NCBI RefSeq assembly: GCF_000383855.1
Contig: NZ_KB912877.1
Span: 4,587,226-4,651,225 of the forward strand
DNA length: 64,000 nt
Direction of reading: 5' to 3'
From: Methylobacter marinus A45
GTDB lineage: Bacteria > Pseudomonadota > Gammaproteobacteria > Methylococcales > Methylomonadaceae
Of the stretch, positions 17,514 to 25,723 are shown one piece after another. The number at the start of each line of letters is the position of its first letter. The stretch's first letter is position 1. Position numbers and translations under genes: made by a program. Below the pieces are notes generated by a model. That model saw only the letters and a list, made by a program, of their open reading frames with translations, made no database searches and was not told the DNA's origin.

Positions 17514-17539
17514 GTTATTCCAACCGAATGAAATTGTAG
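17510..17539 (+). pseudogene. Nine-codon remnant start (likely original hyfG start)
   Basis: The ATG at 17510 overlaps the hyfF stop in the ATGA pattern used at the hyfC-hyfE and hyfE-hyfF junctions. It reads M-S-Y-S-N-R-M-K-L and then hits TAG at 17537-17539, inside the first bases of the family A repeat. I infer that this was the original translational start of hyfG before the repeat was inserted. This is supported by the coupling pattern and repeat boundaries; comparison with a relative lacking the repeat would decide it. Confidence 0.5.
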
Positions 17540-17656
17540 GTGCGAATTCATTCGCACTGTGCGTATACCAAACAGTAGGCGCCCTAGGCGAATCCGCACC
17601 TACATCGAAAATCATTTGCACACCTTGAGGAAGTTATTTTATGCATGCTCCTAACT
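17530..17656. repeat. Dispersed repeat, family A, between hyfF and hyfG
   Basis: Begins GAAATTGTAGGTGCGAATTC and ends around TTGAGGAAGTTATTTTATG plus TCCTAA. Related copies lie at 37045-37155 (same order of parts), 45299-45378 (reverse), and partial copies at 19760-19820 and 44094-44122. Inside, GTAGGTGCGAATTC and GAATCCGCACCTAC form an inverted pair. The element covers the start codon of hyfG. Confidence 0.8.
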
Positions 17657-19218
17657 GGAAGGCCGATTTTTTAAAGCAGACCGACGAGGCCGGCATCATG
17701 GTCGAACAGCTCGCCATCGGCCCGGCAGACCTGTGGCAGATCGCCAGCGATGACTGGCAACGGTTTGCGCAACTGGCCTTGCAGCACAATTTACGCTGGG
17801 CGGCCGGCTGGGCCGAGCAGGCGCGGGACTGGTTTTTGATCAACGCCTGTTTCGAAAGAGAGGGCCGCTACATCCTGCTGCGGACCCGAGTCCATAACCC
17901 GAAACCGGAACTGCCTTCGCAGGCCACGGTATATCCGGCCGCCAGCCGCAGCGAGCGCCATACGCAGGATATGTTCGGCGTGAATTTCGCGGGCCATCCC
18001 GACAACCGTCCCTGGACCCGGCACAAGGCCTGGCCCAAAACCCGCTATCCGCTGCGCAAGGATTTCCCTGTTCAGGGCGAGCCGGAAGCGGTCACGCCGC
18101 CCGATCGGGATTATCCGTTCGTCAAGGCCTACGGCGCGGGCGTTTATGAAATTCCGGTCGGCCCGGTTCATGCCGGCATTATCGAACCCGGCCACTTCCG
18201 CTTCCAGGCCGTGGGCGAGACCATTTTGAATCTGGAAGAACGCCTCGGCTACGTGCACAAGGGCATCGAAAAAATCGCCGAAGGCCGGACGCCCGAGCAA
18301 CTGGCGCGCCTGGCCAGTCGGGTCTCGGGCGACACCACGGTCGGCCATTGCTGGGCCGCCTGCCTGGCCATGGAACGGGCCGCCGGCATCGAGATTCCGC
18401 CGCGCGCGGCTTTGATACGCGGTATTCTGGCCGAGCGCGAGCGGGTCGCCAACCACTTGGGCGACATGGGCGCGATCTGCAATGACGTCGGCTTCGCTTT
18501 TGCGCACATGCAGTTCGCGCGCCTGCGGGAACTGTGGCTGCGCTGCAATGAACAACTGTTCGGCCATCGCCTGCTGATGGACCGGATTGTGCCGGGCGGC
18601 GTGGACTGTGATGTATCCGAACAGGCCGGTATCGCCATCAAGCGAGGAATATACCAATTGAAAGTTGAACTGGGCGAAGTCCTGCCGGCGCTGGATCTGA
18701 ATTCATCCCTGGAAGACCGGCTCTACACGGCAGGCTTGCTGCCGGAAGCCATCGCCGCCGCCTTCGGCGCCCTGGGTTTTGTCGGCCGGGCCAGCGGGCA
18801 GGATTTCGACGTGCGCCGCGATGCGCCCTACGCGCCTTACGACCGCCTGACGGTCAAGGTGCCGGTGGAAACGCAGGCCGATATCGCCTCGCGCTTCTGG
18901 GTCAGGTACAAGGAGATCAGCGTCGCCCTGAAACTGATCGGGCAATTTATCGATCTTTTGTCGCCGGGTGATCTGCGCAGCGCCTGGAAGACACCCGAAG
19001 CGGGCCGTGAAGGTCTGGGCATCGTCGAGGGCTGGCGCGGCGAGATCATCACTTATATCCGCTTCGATGCCGGCAATACCATCGCCCGCTGCTATCCGCG
19101 CGATCCCAGCCTGCTGAACTGGCCGGTACTGGAAAAGCTCGTGCTGGACAATATCGTCCCGGATTTTCCGGTCTGCAACAAATCCGTGAACGGCTCCTAT
19201 TCGGGCCATGATTTATAG
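17641..19218 (+). CDS. hyfG: HyfG-like large subunit (NuoC-NuoD fusion) lacking the Ni site
   Basis: A 525-residue fusion. Residues ~20-145 are NuoC-like (S-E-R-H-T-Q-D-M-F-G-V-N-F-A-G-H-P, Y-P-L-R-K-D-F-P). Residues ~165-525 are NuoD / [NiFe] large-subunit-like (E-P-G-H-F-R-F, G-Y-V-H-K-G-I-E, R-V-A-N-H-L-G-D). The N-terminal R-V-C-G-x-C of true hydrogenases reads R-V-S229-G-D-T232, and the C-terminal C-x-x-C reads C512-N-K-S515, so three of four nickel-binding Cys are lost. It cannot hold a normal [NiFe] centre and resembles energy-converting hydrogenase-related proteins. The ATG at 17641 and its GAGGAA ribosome site lie in the family A repeat; the first residues may be foreign. Confidence 0.88.
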   Translation: MHAPNWKADFLKQTDEAGIMVEQLAIGPADLWQIASDDWQRFAQLALQHNLRWAAGWAEQARDWFLINACFEREGRYILLRTRVHNPKPELPSQATVYPAASRSERHTQDMFGVNFAGHPDNRPWTRHKAWPKTRYPLRKDFPVQGEPEAVTPPDRDYPFVKAYGAGVYEIPVGPVHAGIIEPGHFRFQAVGETILNLEERLGYVHKGIEKIAEGRTPEQLARLASRVSGDTTVGHCWAACLAMERAAGIEIPPRAALIRGILAERERVANHLGDMGAICNDVGFAFAHMQFARLRELWLRCNEQLFGHRLLMDRIVPGGVDCDVSEQAGIAIKRGIYQLKVELGEVLPALDLNSSLEDRLYTAGLLPEAIAAAFGALGFVGRASGQDFDVRRDAPYAPYDRLTVKVPVETQADIASRFWVRYKEISVALKLIGQFIDLLSPGDLRSAWKTPEAGREGLGIVEGWRGEIITYIRFDAGNTIARCYPRDPSLLNWPVLEKLVLDNIVPDFPVCNKSVNGSYSGHDL

Positions 19219-19227
19219 GAGAGGCAC

Positions 19228-19737
19228 ATGCTGAGACTGTTCAAGAAAATCCTGACCACCGGCGTGGTCACCGAACCGGTCAAGGCGCCGAAGGATGATG
19301 AGCTGGAACAGCTCGGCATCAAGATCAAAAGCCATATCGACCGGAAATTCTCGGGCAGTATCGCGATCAGGCAGGTCGACGCCGGCTCCTGCAACGGCTG
19401 CGAGCTGGAGATCCATGCGCTCAACAATCCCTTCTATGACATAGAACGCTTCGGCATTCATTTCGTCGCCTCGCCGCGGCATGCCGACGTGCTGCTCGTG
19501 ACCGGACCGGTATCGCGGCACATGCAGACCGCATTGCTGCGCACCTATGAAGCGACGCCGAATCCGAAATGGGTCATCGCGGCCGGCGACTGCGCCGCCT
19601 GCGGCGGTGAATTCGGCGTGTCCTACGCCAGCTGCGGCGCGGTAGCCAATGTCATCCCGGTTGACATGGTGATTCCCGGCTGCCCGCCGACGCCGCTGGT
19701 ATTGATGAAGGGACTGCTGGGATTGATGCGCAAGTAG
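19228..19737 (+). CDS. hyfI: HyfI/NuoB-like small subunit (4Fe-4S)
   Basis: A 169-residue NuoB/HyfI-family protein. It has D-A-G-S-C55-N-G-C58-E-L-E-I, G-D-C122-A-A-C125-G-G and P-G-C151-P-P, which give the four ligands of the proximal (N2-type) 4Fe-4S cluster. The cluster site is therefore intact although the nickel site of the partner HyfG is not. GGAGAGG precedes the ATG, 9 bases after hyfG. It is the last gene of the cluster; no ferredoxin-like HyfA/HyfH/NuoI gene follows. Confidence 0.92.
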   Translation: MLRLFKKILTTGVVTEPVKAPKDDELEQLGIKIKSHIDRKFSGSIAIRQVDAGSCNGCELEIHALNNPFYDIERFGIHFVASPRHADVLLVTGPVSRHMQTALLRTYEATPNPKWVIAAGDCAACGGEFGVSYASCGAVANVIPVDMVIPGCPPTPLVLMKGLLGLMRK

Positions 19738-19759
19738 GGTAGGCATCGCGTACCGTTGT

Positions 19760-19820
19760 CCTGTGCGAATACCCTCAAGGGCACAAGTACCCATAGGGCA
19801 TAAATAAATTCGCACCTACG
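19760..19820. repeat. Partial family A repeat
   Basis: Contains CCCATAGGGCATAAATAAAT followed by TCGCACCTAC, matching the middle of the family A copy at 37045-37155. The TTGAGGAAGTTATTTTATG end is missing. Confidence 0.65.
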
Positions 19821-19868
19821 GGATTGCCGAAACAACCGCAAGGTCCATTTCCAATTCCGGGATGAACC

Positions 19869-19980
19869 GTAGGGGCGGACCTGCGTGTCCGCCCTGTGTC
19901 CGGTGCACGACAGGTTACCGGGAAACCATTGGCCGAGGGGGAACTGTTGGGCAAGGGCGAACACATAGGTTCGCACCTAC
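19869..19980. repeat. Dispersed repeat, family C
   Basis: Begins GTAGGGGCGGACCTGCGTGT and ends AGGTTCGCACCTAC. A second copy, about 85 percent similar by eye, lies at 25629-25723. The ends are related by inverted repetition (GTAGG... / ...CCTAC). Confidence 0.75.
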
Positions 19981-20058
19981 AGCACCGGCAAATAATTCGG
20001 AACGATTTCTTAGGATTCGGCTAAAAATAACATCCCGATGCCGTTTTTTATGATCCCC

Positions 20059-20122
20059 GTGGGAGCGATGCTCTCATCGCGACTAAAGACACCGCAAGTC
20101 GCGATGAAGGCATCGCTCCCAC
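20059..20122. repeat. Dispersed palindromic repeat, family B
   Basis: A long hairpin: GTGGGAGCGATG at 20059-20070 pairs with CATCGCTCCCAC at 20111-20122, and the inner parts TCATCGCGAC / GTCGCGATGA also pair. It is the most complete copy of the family. Confidence 0.8.
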
Positions 20123-20282
20123 AGACGCCGTTTAAAATAAGACAGTTATTGATTACCGAATCCTTAACTTGATGACAGCGGCTGCGTACCCTACATGAGT
20201 TTCCAATCAGCCGGTATAATCCCCATGAAGCAACGCGGCAATACCGGTTTGCTTCTCTTGCCTTGTAACAAAAAATTAAATC

Positions 20283-21005
20283 ATGAAATTAAGAATAATG
20301 AAGACTTCAAAATTGCGGCTGGTTTTACCGCTGTTGCTCAGCCTGACGCTTTCCGATCCCATTGCCGCCAAGACCGCGGAAGATTTCCAGACCTGGGGCA
20401 ATATAACGGCCACGGGCAGCCTGGGCGTTCTCAATCCCGATCTGAAAAGCTTCAAATACTGGCTCGAAGGCCAGGGCCGGTTCGGCGAGGATACCTCTCG
20501 CTTCTCGCAGGGCATGCTGCGTACCGGTCTCGGCTATGCGTTGAATGACAATACCACTGTCTGGCTGGGTTATGCCTTCATTCCCACCGAGGAACCCTTC
20601 GCGGCCACACCGGTTGACGAACACCGTATCTGGCAGCAATTGCTGTGGAGCGAGACATTCTCGTTCGGCACGATCACCAGCCGCAGCCGCTTCGAGCAGC
20701 GCTTCGTGCAGAATGGCGAGGATGTCGGCTGGCGTTTCCGGCAGTTGCTGAAGCTGTCGAAACCCTTGCCGTTCGCGACCGATTTCAGCCTGGTGCTTAC
20801 TGACGAGTACTTCGCCAATCTCAACCGGACCGACTGGGGCGCCGACGACGGTTTTGACCAGAACCGTATATTTGCCGGCGTCGGTTACAATTTCGATAAA
20901 AGCACCCGGACGGAAATCGGTTATATGAACCAATACATCCGCAAGGCCGTCGGGCCCGACCGCATGAGTCATATCCTGTCGGTTAATTTGTATTTGAATT
21001 ATTGA
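20283..21005 (+). CDS. DUF2490 family protein (outer-membrane barrel-like)
   Basis: A 240-residue protein with an N-terminal signal peptide ending near A-A-K. The mature part alternates polar and aromatic residues and has the Y-W-L-E-G-Q-G-R-F, R-T-G-L-G-Y-A-L-N and S-R-F-E-Q-R-F features of DUF2490. The C-terminus N-L-Y-L-N-Y ends in an aromatic residue, as outer-membrane barrels do. Function unknown. It lies 60 bases before the histidine kinase gene on the same strand, separated by a hairpin. It may be a target or sensor partner of that pair; this is inference. Confidence 0.8.
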   Translation: MKLRIMKTSKLRLVLPLLLSLTLSDPIAAKTAEDFQTWGNITATGSLGVLNPDLKSFKYWLEGQGRFGEDTSRFSQGMLRTGLGYALNDNTTVWLGYAFIPTEEPFAATPVDEHRIWQQLLWSETFSFGTITSRSRFEQRFVQNGEDVGWRFRQLLKLSKPLPFATDFSLVLTDEYFANLNRTDWGADDGFDQNRIFAGVGYNFDKSTRTEIGYMNQYIRKAVGPDRMSHILSVNLYLNY

Positions 21006-21010
21006 GGCCA

Positions 21011-21048
21011 AAGGCGCAAGGTGACAGAGCTGTCTTGCCTTGCGCCTT
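21011..21048 (+). terminator. Hairpin between DUF2490 gene and histidine kinase
   Basis: AAGGCGCAAGG (21011-21021) pairs perfectly with CCTTGCGCCTT (21038-21048), an 11-base stem with a 16-base loop. No long T-run follows, so it may be a weak terminator or an attenuator that lowers kinase expression. Confidence 0.5.
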
Positions 21049-21065
21049 ATAACACCCACCCCTGA

Positions 21066-22517
21066 ATGAAATCACTCTTTTATCGCCCCGTTCAACTGCG
21101 CGGCCTTGCCTTCCTGGGGTTGCTGCTGCTGGTGCTGGCCATACTCGGCGGCATGATCTGGCGCAATCTGCATCGTTTCGAAACCGTGCTCTCGTATGCC
21201 ACTTACTCCCATCGCATTCAGAATGTCTCGGTGGGCCTGCAGCAATCGCTGATCGAATATCTGACCGAAGCGGTGCCGGCCTCCCCTTCGGCGGCGCTGG
21301 ACAAAACCCTGGACGAAATGAATGCATTGATGGCCGAGCATCGCCATTTATCGGCAAAAACCCGCAAAAGCCTGGAAACGGTACGCAACCTGCTGGTCGA
21401 TGTCGGCAAACTGGACCAGCTGGAGAAAAACACGCGCCTGATCGCGGCGCTAAAGGTCATGAGCGAAACGCTGGATAACGAATCGCTGCAGCGCGAGTAC
21501 CTGCTGGAGAACATCAGCCGCACCACGGAGACCGAACTGTACCTGGCGCTGCTCATCCTGGCCTGGACCCTGATCGTGGCCGTGCTGTTTCTGCGCAGCC
21601 GCATCCTGCATCCGCTCAACGACTTGAAGCAGCTTTTGCAGCGCCTGACGGAAGAGAGCTATACGCCGATCACGACCGATCATCTTGATCCGCTGCTGCT
21701 GCCGGTATTCAACAGTTACAATGAGATGGTCAAGCATCTGGCGGAACTGGAGGAAGCCAAGCGCCTGCACGCCCAGTCCCTGCAACAGGAGGTCAAACTG
21801 GCCACGCAGGCCCTGCTGGAACAGCAATCAAGTCTGGCGCGGGCGGAGCGGCTGGCGGCGGTAGGCGAAGTGGCCGCGGAATTGGCGCATGAAATCCGCA
21901 ATCCTCTGGCCGGCATTCAAATCGCGTTCAGTAATTTTCGCCGTGAAATTCAGGCGCCGGACCAGCAGGAACGACTGGATATGATCGGCGATGAGTTGAA
22001 ACGCCTGGCCCGGCTGCTCAACGAGATGCTGGACCAGAGCCGGCATTCGCCGGAGCCGGCAACCGAATTCGATGCGGCTGCGCTGATCCGCGACCTGGTC
22101 ACGCTGACGCGCTATCAGATTGCCGAAACCGTGCATCTGGAAATCGACGCGCCCTGCCCGCTGCCGGTACAACTGCCCGAGAGTGCGCTGCGCCAGGCCC
22201 TGCTGAATTTGATCCTGAATGCCGTGGAGTCTCTGGAAGGCGGCACCGGCGTGGTCTGCATCAAGGCCTGCAAGGATACACAGGGACTCCATATCGATAT
22301 CATCGATAACGGCCAGGGTTTCCCCGAGGATATGCTGAATCACGGCATCCGGCCGTTTCGGACCAGCCGCCAGCGCGGTACCGGCTTGGGGCTGGCCATG
22401 GTGCAACGTTTTGTCAAAGACATGGGCGGCAGCATCCGGCTCAGCAATTATCAGCCGCATGGCGCTTGCGTGTCGGTCATACTGCCGAATACTTCCCTTA
22501 TCGGAGATCAAGCCTGA
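21066..22517 (+). CDS. Sensor histidine kinase
   Basis: A 483-residue membrane kinase. Transmembrane helices lie at about 11-32 and 159-177, enclosing a helical periplasmic sensor region of ~125 residues. A linker/HAMP-like part is followed by the phosphoacceptor H275 in E-L-A-H-E-I-R-N-P, the N box (L-N-L-I-L-N-A-V-E-S), and the ATP-binding G boxes (D-I-I-D-N-G-Q-G-F, G-T-G-L-G-L-A-M-V). It is of the NtrB/ZraS-like kind that partners sigma-54 regulators, and its stop overlaps the regulator start (TGATG). The signal is unknown. Confidence 0.94.
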   Translation: MKSLFYRPVQLRGLAFLGLLLLVLAILGGMIWRNLHRFETVLSYATYSHRIQNVSVGLQQSLIEYLTEAVPASPSAALDKTLDEMNALMAEHRHLSAKTRKSLETVRNLLVDVGKLDQLEKNTRLIAALKVMSETLDNESLQREYLLENISRTTETELYLALLILAWTLIVAVLFLRSRILHPLNDLKQLLQRLTEESYTPITTDHLDPLLLPVFNSYNEMVKHLAELEEAKRLHAQSLQQEVKLATQALLEQQSSLARAERLAAVGEVAAELAHEIRNPLAGIQIAFSNFRREIQAPDQQERLDMIGDELKRLARLLNEMLDQSRHSPEPATEFDAAALIRDLVTLTRYQIAETVHLEIDAPCPLPVQLPESALRQALLNLILNAVESLEGGTGVVCIKACKDTQGLHIDIIDNGQGFPEDMLNHGIRPFRTSRQRGTGLGLAMVQRFVKDMGGSIRLSNYQPHGACVSVILPNTSLIGDQA

Positions 22518-23908
22518 TGGAAACCTTGCTGATTATCGAGGACGAAAAACTGCTGGGCTCGGAGCTGTGCCGCCACTATCGGCAATCCGGCTGGGAGGTC
22601 GTGCTGGCGACCTCACTGGCCGAAGCCGGGAAATTGCTGCTTAAAGAGGCGCTGGAACCTTTGCTGATTCTGTCCGACATGAACCTGCCTGACGGCAATG
22701 CCCTGGACTTCATGGAAAAAACCAAAAAAAGCATCAGCCATGCCGAATGGCTGTTCCTGACCGGCTACGGCAGCGTGCCGGATTCGGTCCGGGCCTTGCG
22801 TCTGGGCGCTTATGATTTTCTGGAAAAGCCCTGCGATCCGGATCGCCTCGATCTGGTCGTCAACAGCGCGGCCCGCGGCGCGGCGATACAGCGCCGGGTC
22901 ATTGACCAGGCACGGCAGGGGCACCGGCGTTATTCGCCGGATGCCTATGTCGGGTCGAGCCGGCAAGCGCGCAATGTCCGGGCATTGCTGACGCGCCTGA
23001 CCCAGGTACCTTTCAGCGCCTTGATCATTGGCGGCGAAACGGGCACCGGCAAGGGGCTGGCGGCGCGCATCCTGCATTATGGCGGCGTCAGGGCGCAACA
23101 GCCGATGATCGAAGTCAATTGCGCCGCTTTGCCGCGCGAACTGCTGGAGTCGGAATTGTTCGGCCACGAGCCCGGCGCCTTCACCGGGGCCTCGGGACGC
23201 CATCGCGGCCTGCTGGAACAGGCCGACGGCGGCACGCTGTTTATGGACGAGATCGGCGAAATGCCGCTCGATTTACAGGCCAAACTGCTGAAAGCGATCG
23301 AGGATCATAAAGTACGGCGCCTGGGCGGCGAGAAGGAAATCACGGTCGATGTGCAGATTATCGCGGCCAGCAATCAGGATTTGGAGAAGATGGTACGGGA
23401 AGGCGGGTTCCGCGGCGATCTTTATCACCGTCTGAACGTTTTCCGCGTGATGCTGCCGCCTTTGCGCGAAGCCAGGGAGGATCTGGACGAACTGGTGCCG
23501 CTGTTCGTCGCCGAGTACAACGCCAAGGCCGGGCGCCATGTCAAGGACATTCCCGAACCGGTCTGGGAGAAACTGCGCGCCCATCACTGGCCCGGCAATG
23601 TCCGCGAATTGCGCAACGTCATCGAGCGCTGCGTGCTGTTCGCCGACGGTCCGGTCTTTCCGGCTCAGTGGCTGCAGTTGCCCGGCCAGGAAAGCACGGC
23701 TTCGGACAGTTCGATGGTTGAACCGAAAGACAGGATTTGCCTGCCTTTGGACGGCAGCATGGCGCTGGAAGAGATGGATCGTTTCATCATCAAGACCGCC
23801 CTGGAGCGGGCCGACAACAACCTGACCGCCGCCGCGCGGGCACTGGGCACGACACGGGAAACACTGCGCTACCGGGTGCGCAAATATAATCTTAAAACGG
23901 CGGATTGA
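22517..23908 (+). CDS. Sigma-54-dependent response regulator (NtrC family)
   Basis: A 463-residue regulator. It has a receiver domain with the phosphorylated D54 (L-S-D-M-N-L-P-D-G) and K104, then an AAA+ domain with Walker A G-E-T-G-T-G-K-G (173-180), the sigma-54 contact loop G-A-F-T-G-A (220-225) and D-E at 244-245. A Fis-type helix-turn-helix lies at the C-terminus ([10 protein letters not shown], then R-E-T-L-R-Y-R). It activates sigma-54 promoters when phosphorylated by the kinase encoded just upstream. The frame opens 17 codons earlier, but the TGATG overlap and the receiver start [10 protein letters not shown] favour 22517. Confidence 0.95.
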   Translation: METLLIIEDEKLLGSELCRHYRQSGWEVVLATSLAEAGKLLLKEALEPLLILSDMNLPDGNALDFMEKTKKSISHAEWLFLTGYGSVPDSVRALRLGAYDFLEKPCDPDRLDLVVNSAARGAAIQRRVIDQARQGHRRYSPDAYVGSSRQARNVRALLTRLTQVPFSALIIGGETGTGKGLAARILHYGGVRAQQPMIEVNCAALPRELLESELFGHEPGAFTGASGRHRGLLEQADGGTLFMDEIGEMPLDLQAKLLKAIEDHKVRRLGGEKEITVDVQIIAASNQDLEKMVREGGFRGDLYHRLNVFRVMLPPLREAREDLDELVPLFVAEYNAKAGRHVKDIPEPVWEKLRAHHWPGNVRELRNVIERCVLFADGPVFPAQWLQLPGQESTASDSSMVEPKDRICLPLDGSMALEEMDRFIIKTALERADNNLTAAARALGTTRETLRYRVRKYNLKTAD

Positions 23909-23941
23909 TTCTGGCGCCTGAAACGGCTTGGCTGATTTTTA

Positions 23942-23983
23942 CAAAAAAAACGGGCAGTCCGACATTAACCTGGCGGACTGCCC
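23942..23983 (-). terminator. Rho-independent terminator of the OmpA-like gene
   Basis: On the minus strand the stem GGGCAGTCCG / CGGACTGCCC (23974-23983 with 23952-23961) is followed by a run of eight T (23943-23950). It lies 20 bases past the stop of the OmpA-like gene and also sits between two convergent genes. Confidence 0.85.
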
Positions 23984-24003
23984 TCCTCTAAAAGCTGACG
24001 GTT

Positions 24004-24948
24004 CTATCTGTAATAGTCGTATTGCTGAGGGTAATTCTGCTGCTGAGGATAATTTTGCTGTTGCGGGTAACCCTGCTGTTGCGGGTAACCCTGCTGTTGC
24101 GGATAGCCCTGCTGTTGCGGATAGCCCTGCTGCTGCGGGTAGCCTTGCTGCTGCGGATAGCCCTGCTGCTGTGGGTAGCCTTGTTGCTGCGGATAGCCCT
24201 GCTGCTGCGGGTAGCCCTGCTGTTGCGGATAACCTTGCTGCTGCGGGTAGCCGCCTTGCGGTTGACCTTGCGGCTGAGTGCCCGGTTGGCTGCCGGCAGT
24301 CGGATTGGCGATAATGGCCAGTTCCACGCGGCGGTTCTCGGCCCGGTTGGCTTCGCTGGTATTAGGCAGTTTCGGCATACGCTCACCCATGCCCTGCTGG
24401 GTAATGCGCGAATAATTCACGCCACGCTGGGTTAAATAGCTTGAAACGCTGGAAGCGCGTTGCTCGGATAACCTCTGATTATAATTATCGGCCCCGATAT
24501 CATCGGTATGACCGGTAATACTGATTCTGGAATCCTGATACTGGTTTAATACATTAGCCACTGAATCCAGCGCGGATTGGGCCTGCGGTGTTAAATTGGA
24601 GGAATCAAACCCGAATGTCACATTGTTCGGCATGGTCAGGTTCAGCGTATTCTCGGCTGTTCTTTGAACCTCGATACCGGTTCCCTGCAGTGAATCACGC
24701 ATCTGTTGTTCCTGGCGGTCCATATAAGCGCCAACCGCCGCGCCGACCGCGCCACCGGCCAAAGCGCCCCAACCGGCATTCGCCAGATCATTACCGCCAA
24801 ACAATGTACCAGCACCGGCACCTACCGCAGCCCCTATGCCTCCCCCCTTGGCAACATTACTTATCCGTGACTGGCCGGTGTAAGGATCCGTTACACAAGC
24901 TGTCAATAAAGCGGAACTGATACCGATAACTAATAATTTTTTTTTCAT
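24004..24948 (-). CDS. OmpA-like lipoprotein with GYPQQQ repeat tail
   Basis: A 314-residue envelope lipoprotein. The signal peptide ends in the lipobox L-L-T-A-C (Cys18). Residues ~33-80 form Gly/Ala-rich hydrophobic stretches (glycine zipper). An OmpA C-terminal domain follows (V-T-F-G-F-D-S-S-N-L, I-T-G-H-T-D-D-I-G, N-Q-R-L-S-E-Q-R-A), which binds peptidoglycan. The last ~80 residues are about twelve tandem copies of a Q-G-Y-P-Q-Q hexapeptide, changing to Q-N-Y-P-Q-Q, then Y-D-Y-Y-R. The tail is unusual and probably disordered and surface-exposed or wall-spanning. A strong terminator follows. Confidence 0.92.
   Translation of the reverse strand: MKKKLLVIGISSALLTACVTDPYTGQSRISNVAKGGGIGAAVGAGAGTLFGGNDLANAGWGALAGGAVGAAVGAYMDRQEQQMRDSLQGTGIEVQRTAENTLNLTMPNNVTFGFDSSNLTPQAQSALDSVANVLNQYQDSRISITGHTDDIGADNYNQRLSEQRASSVSSYLTQRGVNYSRITQQGMGERMPKLPNTSEANRAENRRVELAIIANPTAGSQPGTQPQGQPQGGYPQQQGYPQQQGYPQQQGYPQQQGYPQQQGYPQQQGYPQQQGYPQQQGYPQQQGYPQQQGYPQQQNYPQQQNYPQQYDYYR
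24022..24250. repeat. 18-base tandem repeat coding the GYPQQQ tail
   Basis: About twelve imperfect copies of an 18-base unit (GGTAACCCTGCTGTTGCG type on the plus strand). Copies differ mainly at third codon positions, so selection seems to preserve the hexapeptide. The copy number could vary by slippage. Confidence 0.85.
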
Positions 24949-25327
24949 AATCGCACAGCCTTTGGCTAATTTTGTAAAGATAATATCTGTGTCCCTCTGA
25001 GATTTTCAGCTGGAAACAATTGGATATTATAGAACACGGTTAAAAAATTTAAGTTCAAAATACGATATTCATACATTGTCCTTTTCAGTGCTAAAGATTA
25101 ATGGTTTTTCATGAACTTTAACTGAACATGACTAAAACGACTGATGAAAGAGTTTTTAAATAATCAGAATCTGGATTAATCAACGACATTCCGACTTATA
25201 AATGAAATCAGCGCTTATATTGGGAGGGATTTGGTTTGTATCGTAGAAAGTATGGGTTATGTGCGACATAACTTAAGTCGCCAGTCAATATTATTCAGGT
25301 TTGGCCGTCAATAATATCCCATTTTCC

Positions 25328-25442
25328 GCATAGGATGTGCCGAAGCCAGGAGGCGCACTTGTGCCCTTTAGGGTATCGTTCGCGAGCATTGCGCTTCACC
25401 GCGTCGCCTGGAACGCCCGCTTTTAGCCGGCACATCCTATGC
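25328..25442. repeat. MITE-like element, family D, with perfect 15-base ends
   Basis: GCATAGGATGTGCCG at 25328-25342 is the exact reverse complement of the right end at 25428-25442. The 85-base interior contains CTTGTGCCCTTTAGGGTATC. A shortened copy lacking the right half lies at 37156-37222. Size and ends fit a non-autonomous miniature element. Confidence 0.8.
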
Positions 25443-25628
25443 AAGATGCTAATTTCAGGAAATCATTTTTAGCCAGATCCTTCTTCAATTCCAGGCCGGT
25501 TAGTTCTTACCGACATTCCGCAGCCAATTCAGCCACTACCGGAATAATAGGTAACATGGAAATCACCTAATAATTTGCGATGCGGCTCATACAAATAAAA
25601 GGGGGCGCCTGTATCGTGCGGAGGCATT

Positions 25629-25723
25629 GTAGGGGCGGACCTACGTGTCCGCCCTGTTTCGGGTGCACAACAGGTTATCGGGGGAACCGCTGGCCAAAGG
25701 CGAACACACAGGTTCGTCCCTAC
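25629..25723. repeat. Dispersed repeat, family C
   Basis: Second copy of the unit at 19869-19980: begins GTAGGGGCGGACCTACGTGT and ends AGGTTCGTCCCTAC. Some interior bases are missing relative to the first copy. Confidence 0.75.

Larger units (their letters stand above)
19738..20282. other. Intergenic repeat cluster
   Basis: No supported gene. It holds a partial family A repeat (19760-19820), a family C unit (19869-19980) and a family B hairpin (20059-20122), arranged one after another behind the hyf cluster. The promoter of the DUF2490 gene probably lies at 20130-20280, but I cannot place it. Confidence 0.6.

Noticed and set aside
24022-24250. CRISPR-like array
   Set aside because: The regular 18-base spacing comes from an in-frame coding repeat; there are no unique spacers.
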